The notes below the pieces were generated by a model. The model was not told where the DNA came from, searched no databases, and was given only the letters and a program-made list of their open reading frames with translations. From contig JAIVFJ010000258.1 of assembly GCA_025765615.1 (NCBI GenBank), forward strand, positions 1-64,000: 64,000 nt of DNA, read 5' to 3'. Of the stretch, positions 32,391-44,762 are shown piece after piece. This DNA comes from Zopfochytrium polystomum (Eukaryota; Chytridiomycota; Chytridiomycetes; Chytridiales; Chytridiaceae). A program made the translations under genes and the position numbers. Numbering within the stretch: the first letter of the stretch is position 1; the number at the start of each line of letters is the position of its first letter.

Positions 32391-33792
32391 GCACCATCCA
32401 CACCGCGACGACCGCCGCCGCCGCCGCCCACGCCCACCCGCCGCGTTCCCCACGCCCCACCGGCCGTCGCCGCGCTCTTCGTCGTGCTCGCCGTCGCCGT
32501 CACCGTCCCCGTCGCGGTCCCCGTCGGCAAAGTCTCCGTCCCCGTCGGGTCCATCCCGAACCGGAACCCGCCCGCCCACGCGAACCGCCCCGCTCCAGCC
32601 CCCGAAATGTCGGCCTTGAGCGCCGCGACCGTCTCCGCGTCGACCGAGACGCGGAAGTCCCGCGTCACCCCGCCGTCCTCGGTTTTGACGAACTCGAAGA
32701 GGTCGGTGAGCTTGAAGAGCGGGTAGGTGGAGGCGAAGGTCGCGTTGGTGAGGTAGGAGCGCCAGTAGGAGCGCTGCAGGGCGAGACGACCGACGCCGGG
32801 GGCCAGTGTTGTGGTGGTGTTGGTGGTCGGGTTGGTGTAGGCCATTTGGAAGGCCGCGCCGCCTTCGCTGATCTGTGTGTGTGTGTGCGTGCGTGTGTGT
32901 GTGTGTGTGTGTGTGTGAACCAAAACGAGTTTTTAGTAGACTGTGGCGTAACCCCCGTTACTATCTCTTACCATCATGGGCTTCTTGTACTTTTGCGCGA
33001 ACATGGTGTAGAACGGAAACTTTGGGTTCGGCCCCTCTTGGCCGCCCTGGATCATGGTTTCGACGAACCCGGCGGGCGCCTCGTTGTTCACCGTGTGCGG
33101 GTACCCGTCGGCGAGGAAGCCCTTCCAGTACAGCGACAGCGCGATCCAGTCGACGTACTCCTCGCCCGGCCAGTACGGCGAGTACGGGTCGTCGTCGTTG
33201 TCGAGCTTCTGGTTTCCGCTGGTGTCCAGCGTCGCGACGTCGGCGTCGCCGCGCGGGTCGCCGAACGGGTAGTTGTTGCCGGCGTTCGGCGCCCAGATGA
33301 TCCCGACGCGCTTGGTTTGCGCGCGGATCTTGGTCACGAGGTCGCGGAAGGCTGGAGAGGGTTCGCCGGGGGGCGAGTCAGATACGGCGGGCAAGAAAAA
33401 AAGTATAATGGGCCGAAAGAAGGCAAGTACGACCGAACCTGCGACGAACGCCTTGGGCTGCTGTCCGTACGAGAACCAGTTGCCGTTCATTTCGGGAGCG
33501 AAGCGGAGCATGACTTTCCGCGACGACTTGTCGGGCCGCGAGATGTTGTCGAGCTGGTCGACGAGCAGTTTGACGTCGCTGTCGTTGTAGCCGCTAAAGC
33601 CTTTCTTTGGGTAGACCGTGATGATGAGGATCGCGTCTGCGTGCGGGGATGGGTTGTTCGTGAATGAGCATTGACGATGCTACACTCTTTGTGCGCTCAA
33701 ATACGATCGCATCCTGCGTGCGTGCGCACGCACACGAGCGCGCTCTCGCGCGCTTTAACGTACACGCACATTCACAAACACACACACGCACA

Positions 33793-33833
<41 letters not shown>

Positions 33834-34335
33834 CACACACACACACACGCACACGCACACACACACTCACACCACACCCACCCACCCACCCACCCGTATT
33901 CGTCGCCTCGACGGCGCTCAAGTTGGCGGTAACAGTGGCGCCCGTGTACGGCGACACCTCGAGCGGAATGTCCTGGGTGAACATGAAGGCGCCTGCGCTG
34001 TTTCCGATGCGGGCGTTGAACTGGGACGGGCTGTCGCCGCCCGAGGGGCTGTCCTTTGGATCCTGCGTGTCGACCCACGCGCCGATGATGAGCTTGCCGT
34101 CGGCGGGTTCGTAGAGGCCTGGGGAGTTGCGTGTGGAAGGGGAGGGGATTAGGGGGGGTTGTTTGCGTGTGGGGGGTGGGACGGATGCGTTACCGAGGGC
34201 GGTCGTTGGCGTGACTGTGACGAGGATGGCGGCGGACGCGAGGACGACAAGGGCGGCAGCGAGGGTGGAGAAGGGAGAGAGTGCCCTCTTGCGATGGTGT
34301 GGGGGTTTGGCGCAAGCGGCGGAGTCGCGGGACAT
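32391..34335 (-). CDS. GH26-like secreted glycoside hydrolase, possibly GPI-anchored
   Basis: Five exons on the minus strand (about 34335-34194, 34121-33898, 33635-33437, 33353-32972, 32871-32391). Residues 20-47 form one hydrophobic segment after a basic N-terminus (signal anchor or signal peptide). The catalytic domain shows LIIGAWVD, ILIITVYPKKGF, MLRFAPEMNGNWFSYGQQP (acid/base Glu after Pro), VGIIWAPNAGNNYPFGD, YSPYWPGEEYVDWIALSLYW and KPMM-ISEGGAAF (nucleophile Glu). This is the motif order of clan GH-A family 26-like fungal enzymes, acting on mannan or other beta-glycans. After a Thr/Ser-rich linker, a frame one base over ends with a hydrophobic tail (AWAAAAAVVAVWMVLVM) and a stop, as expected for a GPI signal; a one-base shift in a G4 run near 32450 would join them. 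Two introns contain long TG/CA repeats. Confidence 0.75.
32872..32920. repeat. (TG)n microsatellite in GH26-like intron
   Basis: TG/CG dinucleotide array immediately upstream of the splice acceptor of the last exon (minus strand ...CACACACAG). Confidence 0.85.
33796..33866. repeat. (CA)n microsatellite in GH26-like intron
   Basis: More than 25 CA units within the second intron of the minus-strand gene. Confidence 0.9.
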
Positions 34336-35486
34336 GGTTGCGGGTTTCAGCAGTGGTGGGGACGAGTGCGAGGAGGGTGCGAGGAGAGTGCGAGGAGAGT
34401 GTGCCTGTCGAAGATCGACCGACACGTGAAGGAAGGTAGGAAGGGCTACGAACGAGGTAAACGAGGAAAGTAGCAAGCAGATATATGGGGGGGAAGCCGA
34501 AGACAGCCAGCCAGCCAGCCAGCCAACCAGCCACGTTTCCTGCGAGAGGAGAGATCGACCTCGAACTGCAAACCGCCTTCTTCCTTGCAGCGGGCGAAAA
34601 AAAACACAAAAAAAAAATTTGGGGAATCTGTCTTGTCTGTCTTCCCCGTGGCTGTGCCGTTCGGATGCAAAGCAAGCAAGTCTCTCTCTCTCTCTCCCTC
34701 TCTCTCTCTCTCTCCCTTTTGTCTGTCGGTCACACATTTCTTGTTTTGGGAAGGAGAGACACCGCCGCTGGACCAGGTTTTTCAGCAGACTGAAGAACGA
34801 CAGGTGCCTTCATCAGGAACTTAACTGGCTCTGGAAACTCGAATGGTCAGTCGAAGGCTCCAGCAGCCACGACGGCCGAAAGGCCCGCAGCCAGGCAGAG
34901 TCTTGGTCTGCACCAGTAATTTTGTGGCTGATGGTTCCTCATGTCCCACAACGCTCAGCGCACTGCGATGGATGAGCAGCAGGACAGGCTTCAGGGGACA
35001 ATTTACCGGTGTCTTCGTTTCAGTTCATGTGACATGGGGAACCAGTGACCTTGGGGCAGACCTCACTGTGCACTACCAAAGTTGGAGGTGGTTGGTCCAC
35101 GGTTGGTCACTCCAGCTTTGATGCTGCACACAACGCCATCAAGGGCTCAGCATCTATTAACTTGTGCAAAGCGACAGGTGTGCAATCTGAGTACTTGGTG
35201 CATCTGGATCGGATGCTGCTTAGGTTGGACTGGGTAGGAGTCACTTGGTGATGGAAGGATGGAGGGTAAATCTGTGGTGGTGCCTCACGGTTCCTGTCAA
35301 TACATCTAGTCAAATCCAGGTCTCTCAAGGTGATATGAATGAGTTGGCTGGTCAGGTGCTGTGAGAATGGTCTCTCAGCTATGCCCCCTTCTCTCTGTGT
35401 GTTGGCTCCTGTGGCTTCTGGTGGGCCTGGTCTACACTGAGTTCAGACTATCTTCCTCTCAGATTAATTATGCCGGTGATGTCATG
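34336..35486. other. 5' flank of GH26-like gene and unannotated sequence
   Basis: Contains a (CCAG)n stretch near 34500 and a CT run at 34681-34715. From about 34780 the composition resembles repeat-derived sequence, but I find no domain. Confidence 0.35.
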
Positions 35487-35896
35487 TGTTAGGCGGAACT
35501 GACTGGTTAGCAGCAAGAGGCACAAGACAGACCCTGAACCTATTGTGACTGTCAGTTATCGTTCTCATGATGCCCATGGGAGAGCCACCGCCAATGCAGA
35601 CCTGGGCGCTGGCTTGCGCTGATGACAAATACTCTGAGTATTAAGTGGAACGGAAACCCAGTGTCAACAGTTTTCCTCCTCCTCTGCTCAATCAGATAAT
35701 ATAGGAGAGGTTTTTACCCTGTGCTGGTCATGCTTGCCTAGTAACTATCACAGCGTGTATATCATCATCATGTATCAATAATTCATAACAGAGGTTTTTC
35801 TCTTTCTCTCCAAGTTTGGGAGAAGGACCACCCACAAACACACATCTCCACTTCATTCACTCCTTCCACTCACTCACCCAGAGTAGACTGTTTACA
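35487..35896 (+). mobile_element. solo LTR, copia-type family, TSD TCATG
   Basis: 410 bp, from TGTTAGGCGGAACTGACTGG to AGACTGTTTACA, with TCATG on both sides (35482-35486 and 35897-35901). The same sequence, inverted, is at 36373-36786. Its first ~127 bp also follow a copia RNase H and a G-rich polypurine tract at 53570, which assigns the family. Confidence 0.9.
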
Positions 35897-36372
35897 TCAT
35901 GGTGTCACACTTGTGTGTGGTAGTGGGTTTTAGCCTTCCTTGCTTCCAAGATAGGGGATTCCTCTGGCCTGGTGAGGCAGATGTCTGTGTCCTAGTAGGA
36001 TGGAGCAAGAAGAGTTGGAACCTCTTTTGGGAGTGAGACAAGATGTGTCTGGTTCTGTTAAGTGGAAAACAGTTCTGGTTTGATCCAACAGCCACCTCTG
36101 CACACTAACTGTCCCTTGTTTTTTTTTCCCTTTGTGTCCAACCCCCTCCAACTTAGGGCTTGTCTTTGGCAGGGAGGGAGCTGGTGCTCCAAGGTGGTGG
36201 CTCCAACAGGTTGGGACCTCGCCACTTTCCTCCCCACTTGCCTTCCCCCTTGGCTTCTGCCTTGGGAAGGAGCTGGCACAGATTGGTTGGTGCTGCCTTA
36301 GGCACCCCCTTTGTTTCCCTGAGCCTCATTCCTTACTGAGTGATTCAGTCCCTTTGGCTTTGCCATTGGGGT
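35897..36372. other. spacer between two solo LTRs
   Basis: No gene or domain seen. Confidence 0.4.
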
Positions 36373-36786
36373 TGTAAACAGTCTACTCTGAGTGAGTGAG
36401 TGGAAGGAGTGAATGAAGAAGAGATGTGTGTTTGTGGGTGGTCCTTCTCCCCAACTTGGAGAGAAAGAGAAAAAACTCTGTTATGAATAATTGATACATG
36501 ATGATGATATACACACTGTAATAGATTGCTAGGCAAGCGTGACCAGCACAGGGTAAAACCCTCTCCTATATTATCTGATTGAGCAGAGGAGGAGGAAAAC
36601 TGTTGACACCAGGTTTCCGTTCCAATTAATACTTGGAGTATTTGTCATCAGCGCAAGCCAGCGCCCAGGTCTGCATTGGCAGTGGCTCGCTCTCCCATGG
36701 GCAACGTGAGAACGATAACTGACAGTCACAATAGGTTCAGGTCCATCTTGTGCCTCTTGCTGCTAACCAGTCAGTTCCGCCTAACA
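36373..36786 (-). mobile_element. solo LTR, copia-type family, TSD GGGGT
   Basis: 414 bp, reverse orientation relative to the copy at 35487. Flanked by GGGGT on both sides (36368-36372 and 36787-36791), so it is an independent insertion rather than an inversion product. Confidence 0.9.
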
Positions 36787-37938
36787 GGGGTTTCTCTGTG
36801 TCTTGAACCAGAGGCATTTTGCACTTTCTTTTGTGATTGTGCCACCCTTGTCACACTTTCTTATGTTTCCCTTTTAAATGAGTGATGGCTGCTGTTTTTG
36901 TGTTTAAAGAGTTTCTTTTGTGTTTGATGATGGCTTTAGTAAGACTCCAAATACATTTTCCTGTCTGGGACCCCTAGACTATTTGAGGCCATTGCTCCAT
37001 TTCCACCTCCAGCCCAGGGTGAGGAGATTTGAGAGCACAGTCTCACAGTGAGTGAGATTTGATAGGTTCCCAATTGCCATCAGCCCTTGGCAGATACCAT
37101 GGATTCATTGTGAAGTACTGCCTCCACCCCTGATTTGACGCGTCCTTGTTGTTATCTCAGAAGGAAAATTTGGCACTTTTGATCACTAACTCTATAGATG
37201 CATGGAACACAGACTGCTTTGCAAGACTCAGGCTCAGGATCTCGTCATAACAGTGCAAGACCATGTTCAATTTAGAAGACAAGTCAGCCCTTGACAGCCT
37301 CACTGCAAGCTATGACCCTCAGACATGCGAAAAAACTCACCCTGGAGCAGTCTAGGTGCAAGCACAGCATCAATGCTGGCACACCCTTTCCACTGGCAGA
37401 ATTGCTCCACAATTCTTTGTGAAGATGGTTTGGACTGAACGGCCAAGGCTCATCGAGAGGATATGTGTGAATAAGCTGTGCTATATTATTCCTGCGTTCG
37501 CACTTTTTGAAGAATCTTTCATCTTTCAAACTTCAGGATTGTGACTGAGCCAGGGAATTATAGCCTCTGCAAGGCAAATGAAACGTCCTAGTCGAACCAT
37601 TTTTCCTTCCAGATCAGCTGGCTGAAAGCAGTGATGCCTTGTGAGCTGATGGATTTGAGAGGAAGGTGAAGAATGGCTCTCGATCCGGGGTGGCTGGAGT
37701 GGGCAATTCTGTGATGGCTGCCATGTCTCCAGGGCGCAGGGCATGCTTGGCGGCTTGTTCTTTTGCAAGCATGATATTGAGCGTCGCAGCAGCGCCCGTA
37801 ACCTGGTCTTGACCCTGGTTTGCAGTATGTATTTCAGGTTGAGTCTAGGTTTGTTCTGAAATCGCAGAATGGTTGAAGAAATTTTTGGGCCCCTCAAACT
37901 TTCTTGCTCTCACAGACACACACACACACACACACACA

Positions 37939-37983
<45 letters not shown>

Positions 37984-38985
37984 TCTCACTCTGACAGCAC
38001 TGGAACACCTTCAAAAAAAAGCGGCTTTCAGGGTCCTAATCAGTTTCTGATATATAGTGAAGTCAGACAAATAGTCTGGCAATTCGACAGGTTTCCATAT
38101 TCTCAGAGTTGGGAAAATGCGTATGCCTGATTGCCTCAAATTCTTATTTACGATTGGAGACTTTGATGTGAAGCTTCTGTGGCCTGTTGGCTAAGATTAG
38201 GGGCTCTATCTACATGGTAGGTCTGATCTGCATCGGATCATCAAAAGTCATCAGCCACTATGAACACCAAAGTGGGCTGACAGATCCCACTTTTTTGCTG
38301 ATTGTTTTCGGTGGGGATTGGAGGAAGCAGTCCTTTGAGGTTCGGCGTCGACCCCCACACGCAGCACACGCGCACACACACGCGAGCTGCTTACGTGAGC
38401 GAGCGCACGATCGTTGGTTTGGTTTCCGAGCCAGATCCCCTGGCCCAGATCCATCGCCTCCCCCCGGCCTCACGTTTCTAATTGCAATTTCATTGACGGA
38501 GGGGGGGGGGGGGGGCACCTTAACGCACCGCCACCACACAAACTAACCATGCAACATAGCAACCACCCCCTTGCCTTTTGACGCTTGGCCTGGCTGCTGA
38601 CACACGCACGCACTGCTTGTTCTGATTACATCGTGTTCGACACCTTTTTTTTTGATTTTTAATTTTTATTTTTTTTTTCAAACCCGACGGCCTCGCATCT
38701 GTCTGTCTGTCCGCCTGCCTGTCTCAGACACAAGCCCGATCCAAACCCAGCCAAACGGACAAACTCAAACTCAGGTCGCCACGCAGCAGCGGCCGCACAC
38801 CTTCCCCCCCCCGATTAGCACACTCAAGCAGGCCTCAACAACTCGCCACCTAATAAAACGAACGATTCCAGCGTCGTTCGCCCCGCTTCTACTCCTGACC
38901 AGTCAGTGACCATCGAGCGATCCCTCCCCCACACTGGACAACCTCAGCAACACAACCGACCAAGCACACCACCCCCCAAAAGGAA
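36787..38985. other. gene-poor, repeat-like sequence
   Basis: No intact gene. The minus strand at about 37640-37800 has a protein-like stretch (NIMLAKEQAAKHALRPGDM, then AAITELPTPATPDREPFF) that may be a mobile-element remnant. A (CA)n/(CT)n compound microsatellite lies at 37914-37987 and a G15 run near 38499. Confidence 0.35.
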
Positions 38986-38991
38986 AACAAA

Positions 38992-39634
38992 ATGCCGCTC
39001 ACCTCCCTCGCCTACCACACCGGCTCCGGCTGCCAGCCCTCTACCGCCATCGTCCTCACCTCGCTCGAGTCCTCCTGCCCCACAAACCCGACCTGCACGG
39101 CCCCCTCCACCTCCAACGTCTCCGTCTCCCCCTCCTGCCCAACATCCGACACCCGCGCCGCTCGCCGCCCAGATCTTCCCCGCCGCAGCCCCGCTCATCG
39201 GTCAGATCGACTACGCCGACCAGGACTGCTCCACCGAGGCCGCGGCACTGTTCCTCAGAGCAGACGGCGGTTGCTACGCATTCACCGTCGCCGGGAGCTT
39301 CAGAGCCAGCGTGACGGCGGGCGTCGGCGTCGTCGAGAAGTTTAGGGGCGCCGCGTGCGACGGGGACGTCGTGTCGAGGGACTCGGGGATCGTGGGCGCA
39401 GGGTGCGTCGGTTCGTCGAGGCGCGTTGTTGTGGTGGGTGATGGCTCGGCGACCGGTGGTGGGGCGCTGAGCAAAGGCGCGGGGGCGGCGTCGTCGTCGT
39501 TGTCGCCGTCGTCGCCGGCAGCGACGGGGCCCAGCACCAAGGCGAGCGCGGCCGACGCTGAGGCTGCGCGGCGCGTTGTCGGTTCGGTCGTAGTCGGCGT
39601 GGTTGCAGCCTTGCTGGTGGTGTTGATGATGTAA
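38992..39634 (+). CDS. Cys-rich surface/secreted protein candidate with C-terminal membrane tail
   Basis: ATG at 38992 in a good context (AAAACAAAATGCCG) gives YHTGSGCQPSTAIVLTSLES with Cys at regular spacing (C..SSCPTNPTCTAP..SPSC). Near 39150 the coding frame shifts by one and continues as PLAAQIFPAAAPLIGQIDYA, CSTEAAALFLRADGGCYAF and GAACDGD...GAGCVG. A Ser/Gly/Ala-rich linker follows, then a terminal hydrophobic segment (VVGSVVVGVVAALLVVLMM) ending at 39634. The architecture fits a GPI-anchored or single-pass wall protein. No signal peptide follows the chosen ATG, so an upstream exon or another start is possible. Function unknown. Confidence 0.5.
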
Positions 39635-39804
39635 GGAAGGAGTGGTGGTACCCTAATTCTTGTTTCTCCAGGACCCTCTCTTCTACTTGACCGTTCTCTT
39701 CCTGATCAATTCTTTGCTGGCCCGTTCAGTGTGTAAACGAATATACAGAAGCGCATTGCAGTTCAGTCTTCGAAATGACCGTGTATTGCTTCAGTATAGA
39801 GCTC

Positions 39805-42800
39805 TCACCGGCTTGGGCCGGTGCGAACGCCTCCAAGCCCCTTCCGCCGTCGCCGCACCAGCTCCGGCTCCGAGTCGGACTGAAACTCGCCAAACGCGTC
39901 CCGGCTCCCTGGCCCGTCTCCGTATTCCCCGCCCCTGGGTCCAGACCCAGCCTCCCCAATACCGTCGGCAGCCCGCACCCGCCCTCGTCCCGCCGCCACC
40001 GCTCCTACTCGCGACCACCGCACACGCCGCGAGTGCACCTGCCCCACCGCCTCCGCCGCGACTCGCACCGCCCGCGGCAAGCGCCGCCCCAGCCCGCCGC
40101 AGCAGCGCCTGCTGCTGCTGCTGCTGCTGTTGCCGCTGCTGCTGCCGCGCCGCCCCGTCCGCCTCCTCCCTGCCCCCACCGCAACTCCGCTGCCGCGTTA
40201 CCCGCCACTTCGTCGCCCTCCGCGTCGCCACCCGACCACCCTGCCCCGCCACCTCCTCCTCCTCCGCCGCCGCCGCCGCCATCACCTACACGCGTCCGAC
40301 CAGCGCCGCCGCCACCCCCCGCGAGCTGCATCAGCTCCCGCATCGACACCGCCTGCTGCCGCTGCAACAGCATCACCGTCATCCGCCGCTCCGGGATGCG
40401 CGCGGGGACGTGGACGTAGGTCGCGGGCGGGCCCGAGGCGGGGGGGAGAGGCTACGTTTTTGAGCGCATGTGTGTGTGATTTGGGACGAAAACGGACGGG
40501 GAGATTAGCGCAAAAGTAAAAAAAAAAAGAAGAAGAAGAAGAAGAAAGGGTGGGACTACCGACGACCACTCGAGGAGGACTTTGTTGAGGTTGCTGCTGT
40601 TGTTGCCGGTCAGCGTCATGGCGTCGACCATGCTTGCGCTGACGTGGGCGTCCGATATCTGCGTGGCGGGGAGTAGGAGTGCGAGGGAGGAATCAGCGCA
40701 CGGAGAGGAGTTTCCCCCACGTACGTACATTGACGACTTTGGGCTTGCTGTCGACGCGCGCTTTGTCGGTACGCGTTGCGGCGGCGGCGGGACGGGGTCC
40801 CTGCGGTGGCGGCTGCTTTTTCGGCTTGTTCTGTCAGGGTTGGGCAAGGAAACCACGTATCAGACCGAGAGGGGACGGAAAGAAAATACGTCTTAAACCC
40901 CCCGTCACACCTGGCCCTGCTGACCCCTCCCGCGCGCTGACGCAAGGGACAAGTTCGAGCTGGTGGCGCTGCCGTTGATGCTCCTTTTGGCCTCGCTGTT
41001 GCCGGAGCTCTTTGCGCTCGCTTGCAGCTGCTTGCCGCCCGTGCTGCGCGACGCCCGGATCTTCTTTGTCAGCGACAGCTGCTGCTTCGGTCGCAGCCGG
41101 AGCTTGTCGTCATCGGACGTTGTCTCGGACGAGCAGCTACAAAATCCGACTGATGATGAGCAAAACGCCAAGAAAACGGTCGACTACTACCCTCACCTCT
41201 CCTCCGGATCCAACGTCGCGTCCCCGTTCTCCACGCCCGTCACAATCTCCTGCAGCACGCTCCGCGCCGCCTCGCCCCCGCCGCAAAAGTACCCGTACAG
41301 CGCCTCCCCAAACGCCTCTCCCAGCCGCTCCAGGTCCCGCGTCGTGTAGTGGAACCCGCCCTCCCCGGCCTCCTCGTCCGCCCCGCAAAAGCTCGCCTCC
41401 ATCGTAAAACTGTTGAGCACACCGAACCCGCGCCGCACCGCGATCCGCCCCGTCCCGGCTTTCGACCGCTGCATCCGGAACTGGCACCGCCGAAAGTGGA
41501 AGAGCGGCCCGGCGATGCGGCCGAGCATGAGCGGGAAGACTCGCTCCGCTTGGCTGGAGGGCGGGGGCGGTTTTCCTGAGGATGCGGGAGGAGGGGGTGG
41601 TAGTGGTACTGCGGAGATGAGGGCGGCCAGAGCTGCCGAGGATCCTGCTGCTGCGGCGGCGGCCTTTCGGGACTTGCCTGAGTCGCCGCCGCCGCCGTTT
41701 CCCCGCCGACCCGGAACCGCGCCGCTTCCCGCTGCCGCCTCCGCCTGGATCCCTTCCCCGCCGCCGCCGCAGCACCTCTCCTCCCCGCGCTTCTCTGCCG
41801 CCTGCCCCCGACGCCGCCACCACCACCTCCTCCACCACCCACGCCGCCACCGCCGCCGCCGCCGTCCGCCTCGCCCCGCAGACTCTCCCCAGAATGGCAG
41901 CCGTACAGAAACGTTCCGTGCTTCCGGTTGTGCCCGTGCAGGTCCCCAAAGAACGCGAGTTCCCGAGCTTCCGCGGTTCGCCGCACCATGTCGCGCACCG
42001 CGCTGATCTCGGGCACGAGGAACCGCGATGACGGGTCCGCTGCGCGCAGCCACTGACGATTGAGGTCGTAGCCGCGGAGGTTGCATCGGTACTTGATGAG
42101 GTGGAGAGGCGGGAAGGGGCGGTGGAGGGAACGAACGGAGGTTTAGCGCGAGAGCTACAACCAAACAAGGAGCGCGCATTACATTCCCGACAATCACTCC
42201 ATCCGGATTCAGCATGGGCACGACCTTGACGACAAAGTGATCCCTCAAAAACCTCGCTTCCCTTCTCTCCGACGTCAAAAACTCCAACAACCCCCTCATC
42301 ATCCACGACGCGTTCGTCTCCCCCGGATGCACCCGCGCCGACACCACGATCCCGCGCCGCCCGCGTAGCTCCTCCGGCGCAGACACCGCCGTCGTGATCG
42401 TCACCAGGTCCACCGCGTTGCCGCACAGCGTCCGCCCCACCACCGTGTGCCGGAGGCTCGACGACCGCGCCGGGTCGGATTTCAGGCGGGTGAGGTCGCA
42501 TTGGAGGTCGCTGTAGGAGTATGGGTAGCAGTGCGCGAGATACGCCGTGTCACCTGTGAAGGGGAAGCGGAGGGTGAAGGTAAGGGTAAAGTGCCGCGCT
42601 GTGCTGGGGGATGGTTTCGCGCTGCCGCCCATCGAGGCGCTGGTGTCGCCTGACGGTCCTGACAGCGGCGACGATCCGGCCGGCTGTGCGCTCGTGCCGT
42701 CGCCGCTCGCTTCCGGCGGGTTCTCGCGGTAACTGATGCCGTAGCCCGTCCGATGCCATCCGATTCCTAAGTGTGTGTGAGTGTGTTTCTGTCGCGCCCT

Positions 42801-44011
42801 CTGCACCACCTCATTCCACAACACCGACGACCCCCTCACCTTTCCTCTCCGCCATCATCTCAGAATACATCAACGGCCTCAACCCGCGATTATACAAGCT
42901 ATCCTTCTTCATCAAATTCGTCACGTCGAACCGGTACTCCACCCCTTCTTCCATCCCCTTCACCCGGAAATAGTACCACTGCGTGTGCCCCTTGGTGTTC
43001 AGGTCCGCCCGCAGCTGTAGCTGGTAGTGAAACCGCCCGACCCGCGTCGCTCGGAGGAGGTTGCCGCTTTCGAATCGTGACTCGAATTCTAGCGGCGGCG
43101 GTTGCGCGCCGGCGGGGGCGGGGACCGGCGCCGGCGCCGGTGATGTGTAGTCGCCGTCGAAGACTACCGTAGCGGGGTATGTGTCGGACGGTGGCGGCGG
43201 CGCGGGGAGGCCTGGGCAGGGAGGGTCGGTAGGGGTTGTTTCATCAGGAGCAGGCTTGGATCTCCGTTTTTTCGAATTGTGCACACTCACCTGGCGCGCG
43301 CAAGCTGAAACGCTCGCGGGGCTCCTGCAGCGACTTTGAAAAAACCGGCGCGTCGGTGATGTAATTTACAAATGCCGGCCTTGCCGGATGCGATATGAGT
43401 TGAGGTTCCGGCCCAGGCAGGGAACGCGCAAGCAGCAGTGTTAGAAGCGCAAAGTCCGGACTTCAAATCTCGCCGGACCGCAAAGTGGATTCAAAAAGAG
43501 GGGCGGGGGAATGGGTCCTCACCACCGAGGCACCGGCGCTTCCTCTGGCAGCGCAAGCAGCGGCCGCGGCTCGGTCGAAAAGTTGTGCTTCACGTTCTTT
43601 GGCAGACGCCTCCGAATCGGCCGGTAGTATTCCTCTGCCGCGTCAGCGGTACAAGCAGGTTAGAAAACGAACCAGGCGAGTGAGGACAAATAAGGGTGCG
43701 GGACGCGCACAACAAGCCCTTTGGTGACCCACCATCCTCATCCGACGCATCATACGTCTCCTCCCCGCTACTCGCATCCTCCCCTTCACCGACGCCCGCC
43801 TCCTGCTTCAACAACGACTCGTAAAAGCTCATGCGCATCGCCTGCACGTGCAGCGGAACGTCGATCCGCCCGTACCGCTGCTCCCCGGACCCGGACCCGG
43901 CGTTTTCCGACGGCGGCGGCGGCGGCAAGTACTTTTCGGCTATCGCGCTGCGCGCGGCGATGACCTGCGCGCGGAACTCTTGGAAGGAGATCGTCTCTTG
44001 CTGGTCGAGGT

Positions 44012-44050
<39 letters not shown>

Positions 44051-44511
44051 TGGTTTGAGAGAGGGTGAGGGGTCAACGCGAAGACGCTTCCACCGAGGGG
44101 GTGAGCTGCCTGCAACCTTACCTCGAGCCTATCAGAGGCCGCGTCGTCCCATCCGTCCTGAAGCGTCCCGAGCGATCCGCTACCTGCTACCCACCCCGCT
44201 CCCGCCGTTCCTCCAGCCTCGCGCCGCGCGTCGCCGTCGCCGTCGTCGTCGTTCCCTTCCTCCTCCTCCGCCGACGCCACACCCCGATCTCCCCGACGCC
44301 GCGACGCCCCCGTCCCCTCGTCCGAGCCTCCCGCCGCAGCGGGCGACGCCGCGGACGGCAACGGTGGCGGCGGCGGGGCGGCCGCCGGCCCGACCCGTAC
44401 GAGCGACGACGGGCTGATTTTGATGGGTGCGTGGCGGAGCGGCGAGACGGTGGTGACCGATGCATCGGGTGGCCGCGCGACGAGGCGGCCGTACTTGCGT
44501 TTGAGATCCAT
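39805..44511 (-). CDS. cytosolic carboxypeptidase, M14 CCP/Nna1 family
   Basis: Multi-exon. ATG at 44511 (MDLKRKYGRLVARPP); segments at about 44511-44122, 43996-43732, 43640-43520, 43430-43291, 43220-42842, 42765-42182, 42112-41880, 41548-41203, 41137-40945, then three short exons and a low-complexity tail to about 39805. The CCP N-domain reads FESGNLLRATRVGRFHYQLQ, GHTQWYYFRVKGM and YNRGLRPLMYSE. The peptidase domain has zinc ligands in ARVHPGETNAS, then LNPDGVIVGN, CNLRGYDLNRQW, DLHGHNRKHGTFLYGC (third zinc His) and the catalytic Glu in NSFTMEASFCG. CCPs remove glutamates from tubulin tails, chiefly in axonemes, and among fungi they follow the flagellum. The Gly-rich stretch at about 41550-41880 is best read as an intron. 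The 3' end is uncertain; one intron carries a T38 run (44012-44049). Confidence 0.88.
44012..44049. repeat. T38 homopolymer in CCP intron
   Basis: Just upstream of a minus-strand acceptor; read on that strand it is poly-A, not a polypyrimidine tract. Confidence 0.85.
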
Positions 44512-44762
44512 GCCGGCGCGGGGGTGTTTTGGGGCGATCAAGGGTTCGGTGGGGTGCCCGAGTGGTTGGGGTTGACAACTTTTTTTTTCTTCTTGGATCG
44601 GGCTTCCCTTTCCCTCCGAAGGACACAACGGTGGTTGACCAGCCAGGCTTTAGATCCGCTCAAACAGGAAAGAAAGGAGATGAGACTCAACGCAACAAAG
44701 ATCAACAAAAGGGGCATCCACACGCACGCGCGAGACTATTTGCAAGCAAGCAAAAACCGCGC

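Noticed and set aside
41413..42006. Plus-strand frame of 197 codons within the carboxypeptidase gene
   Set aside because: Antisense shadow of the M14 domain and its Gly-rich intron.
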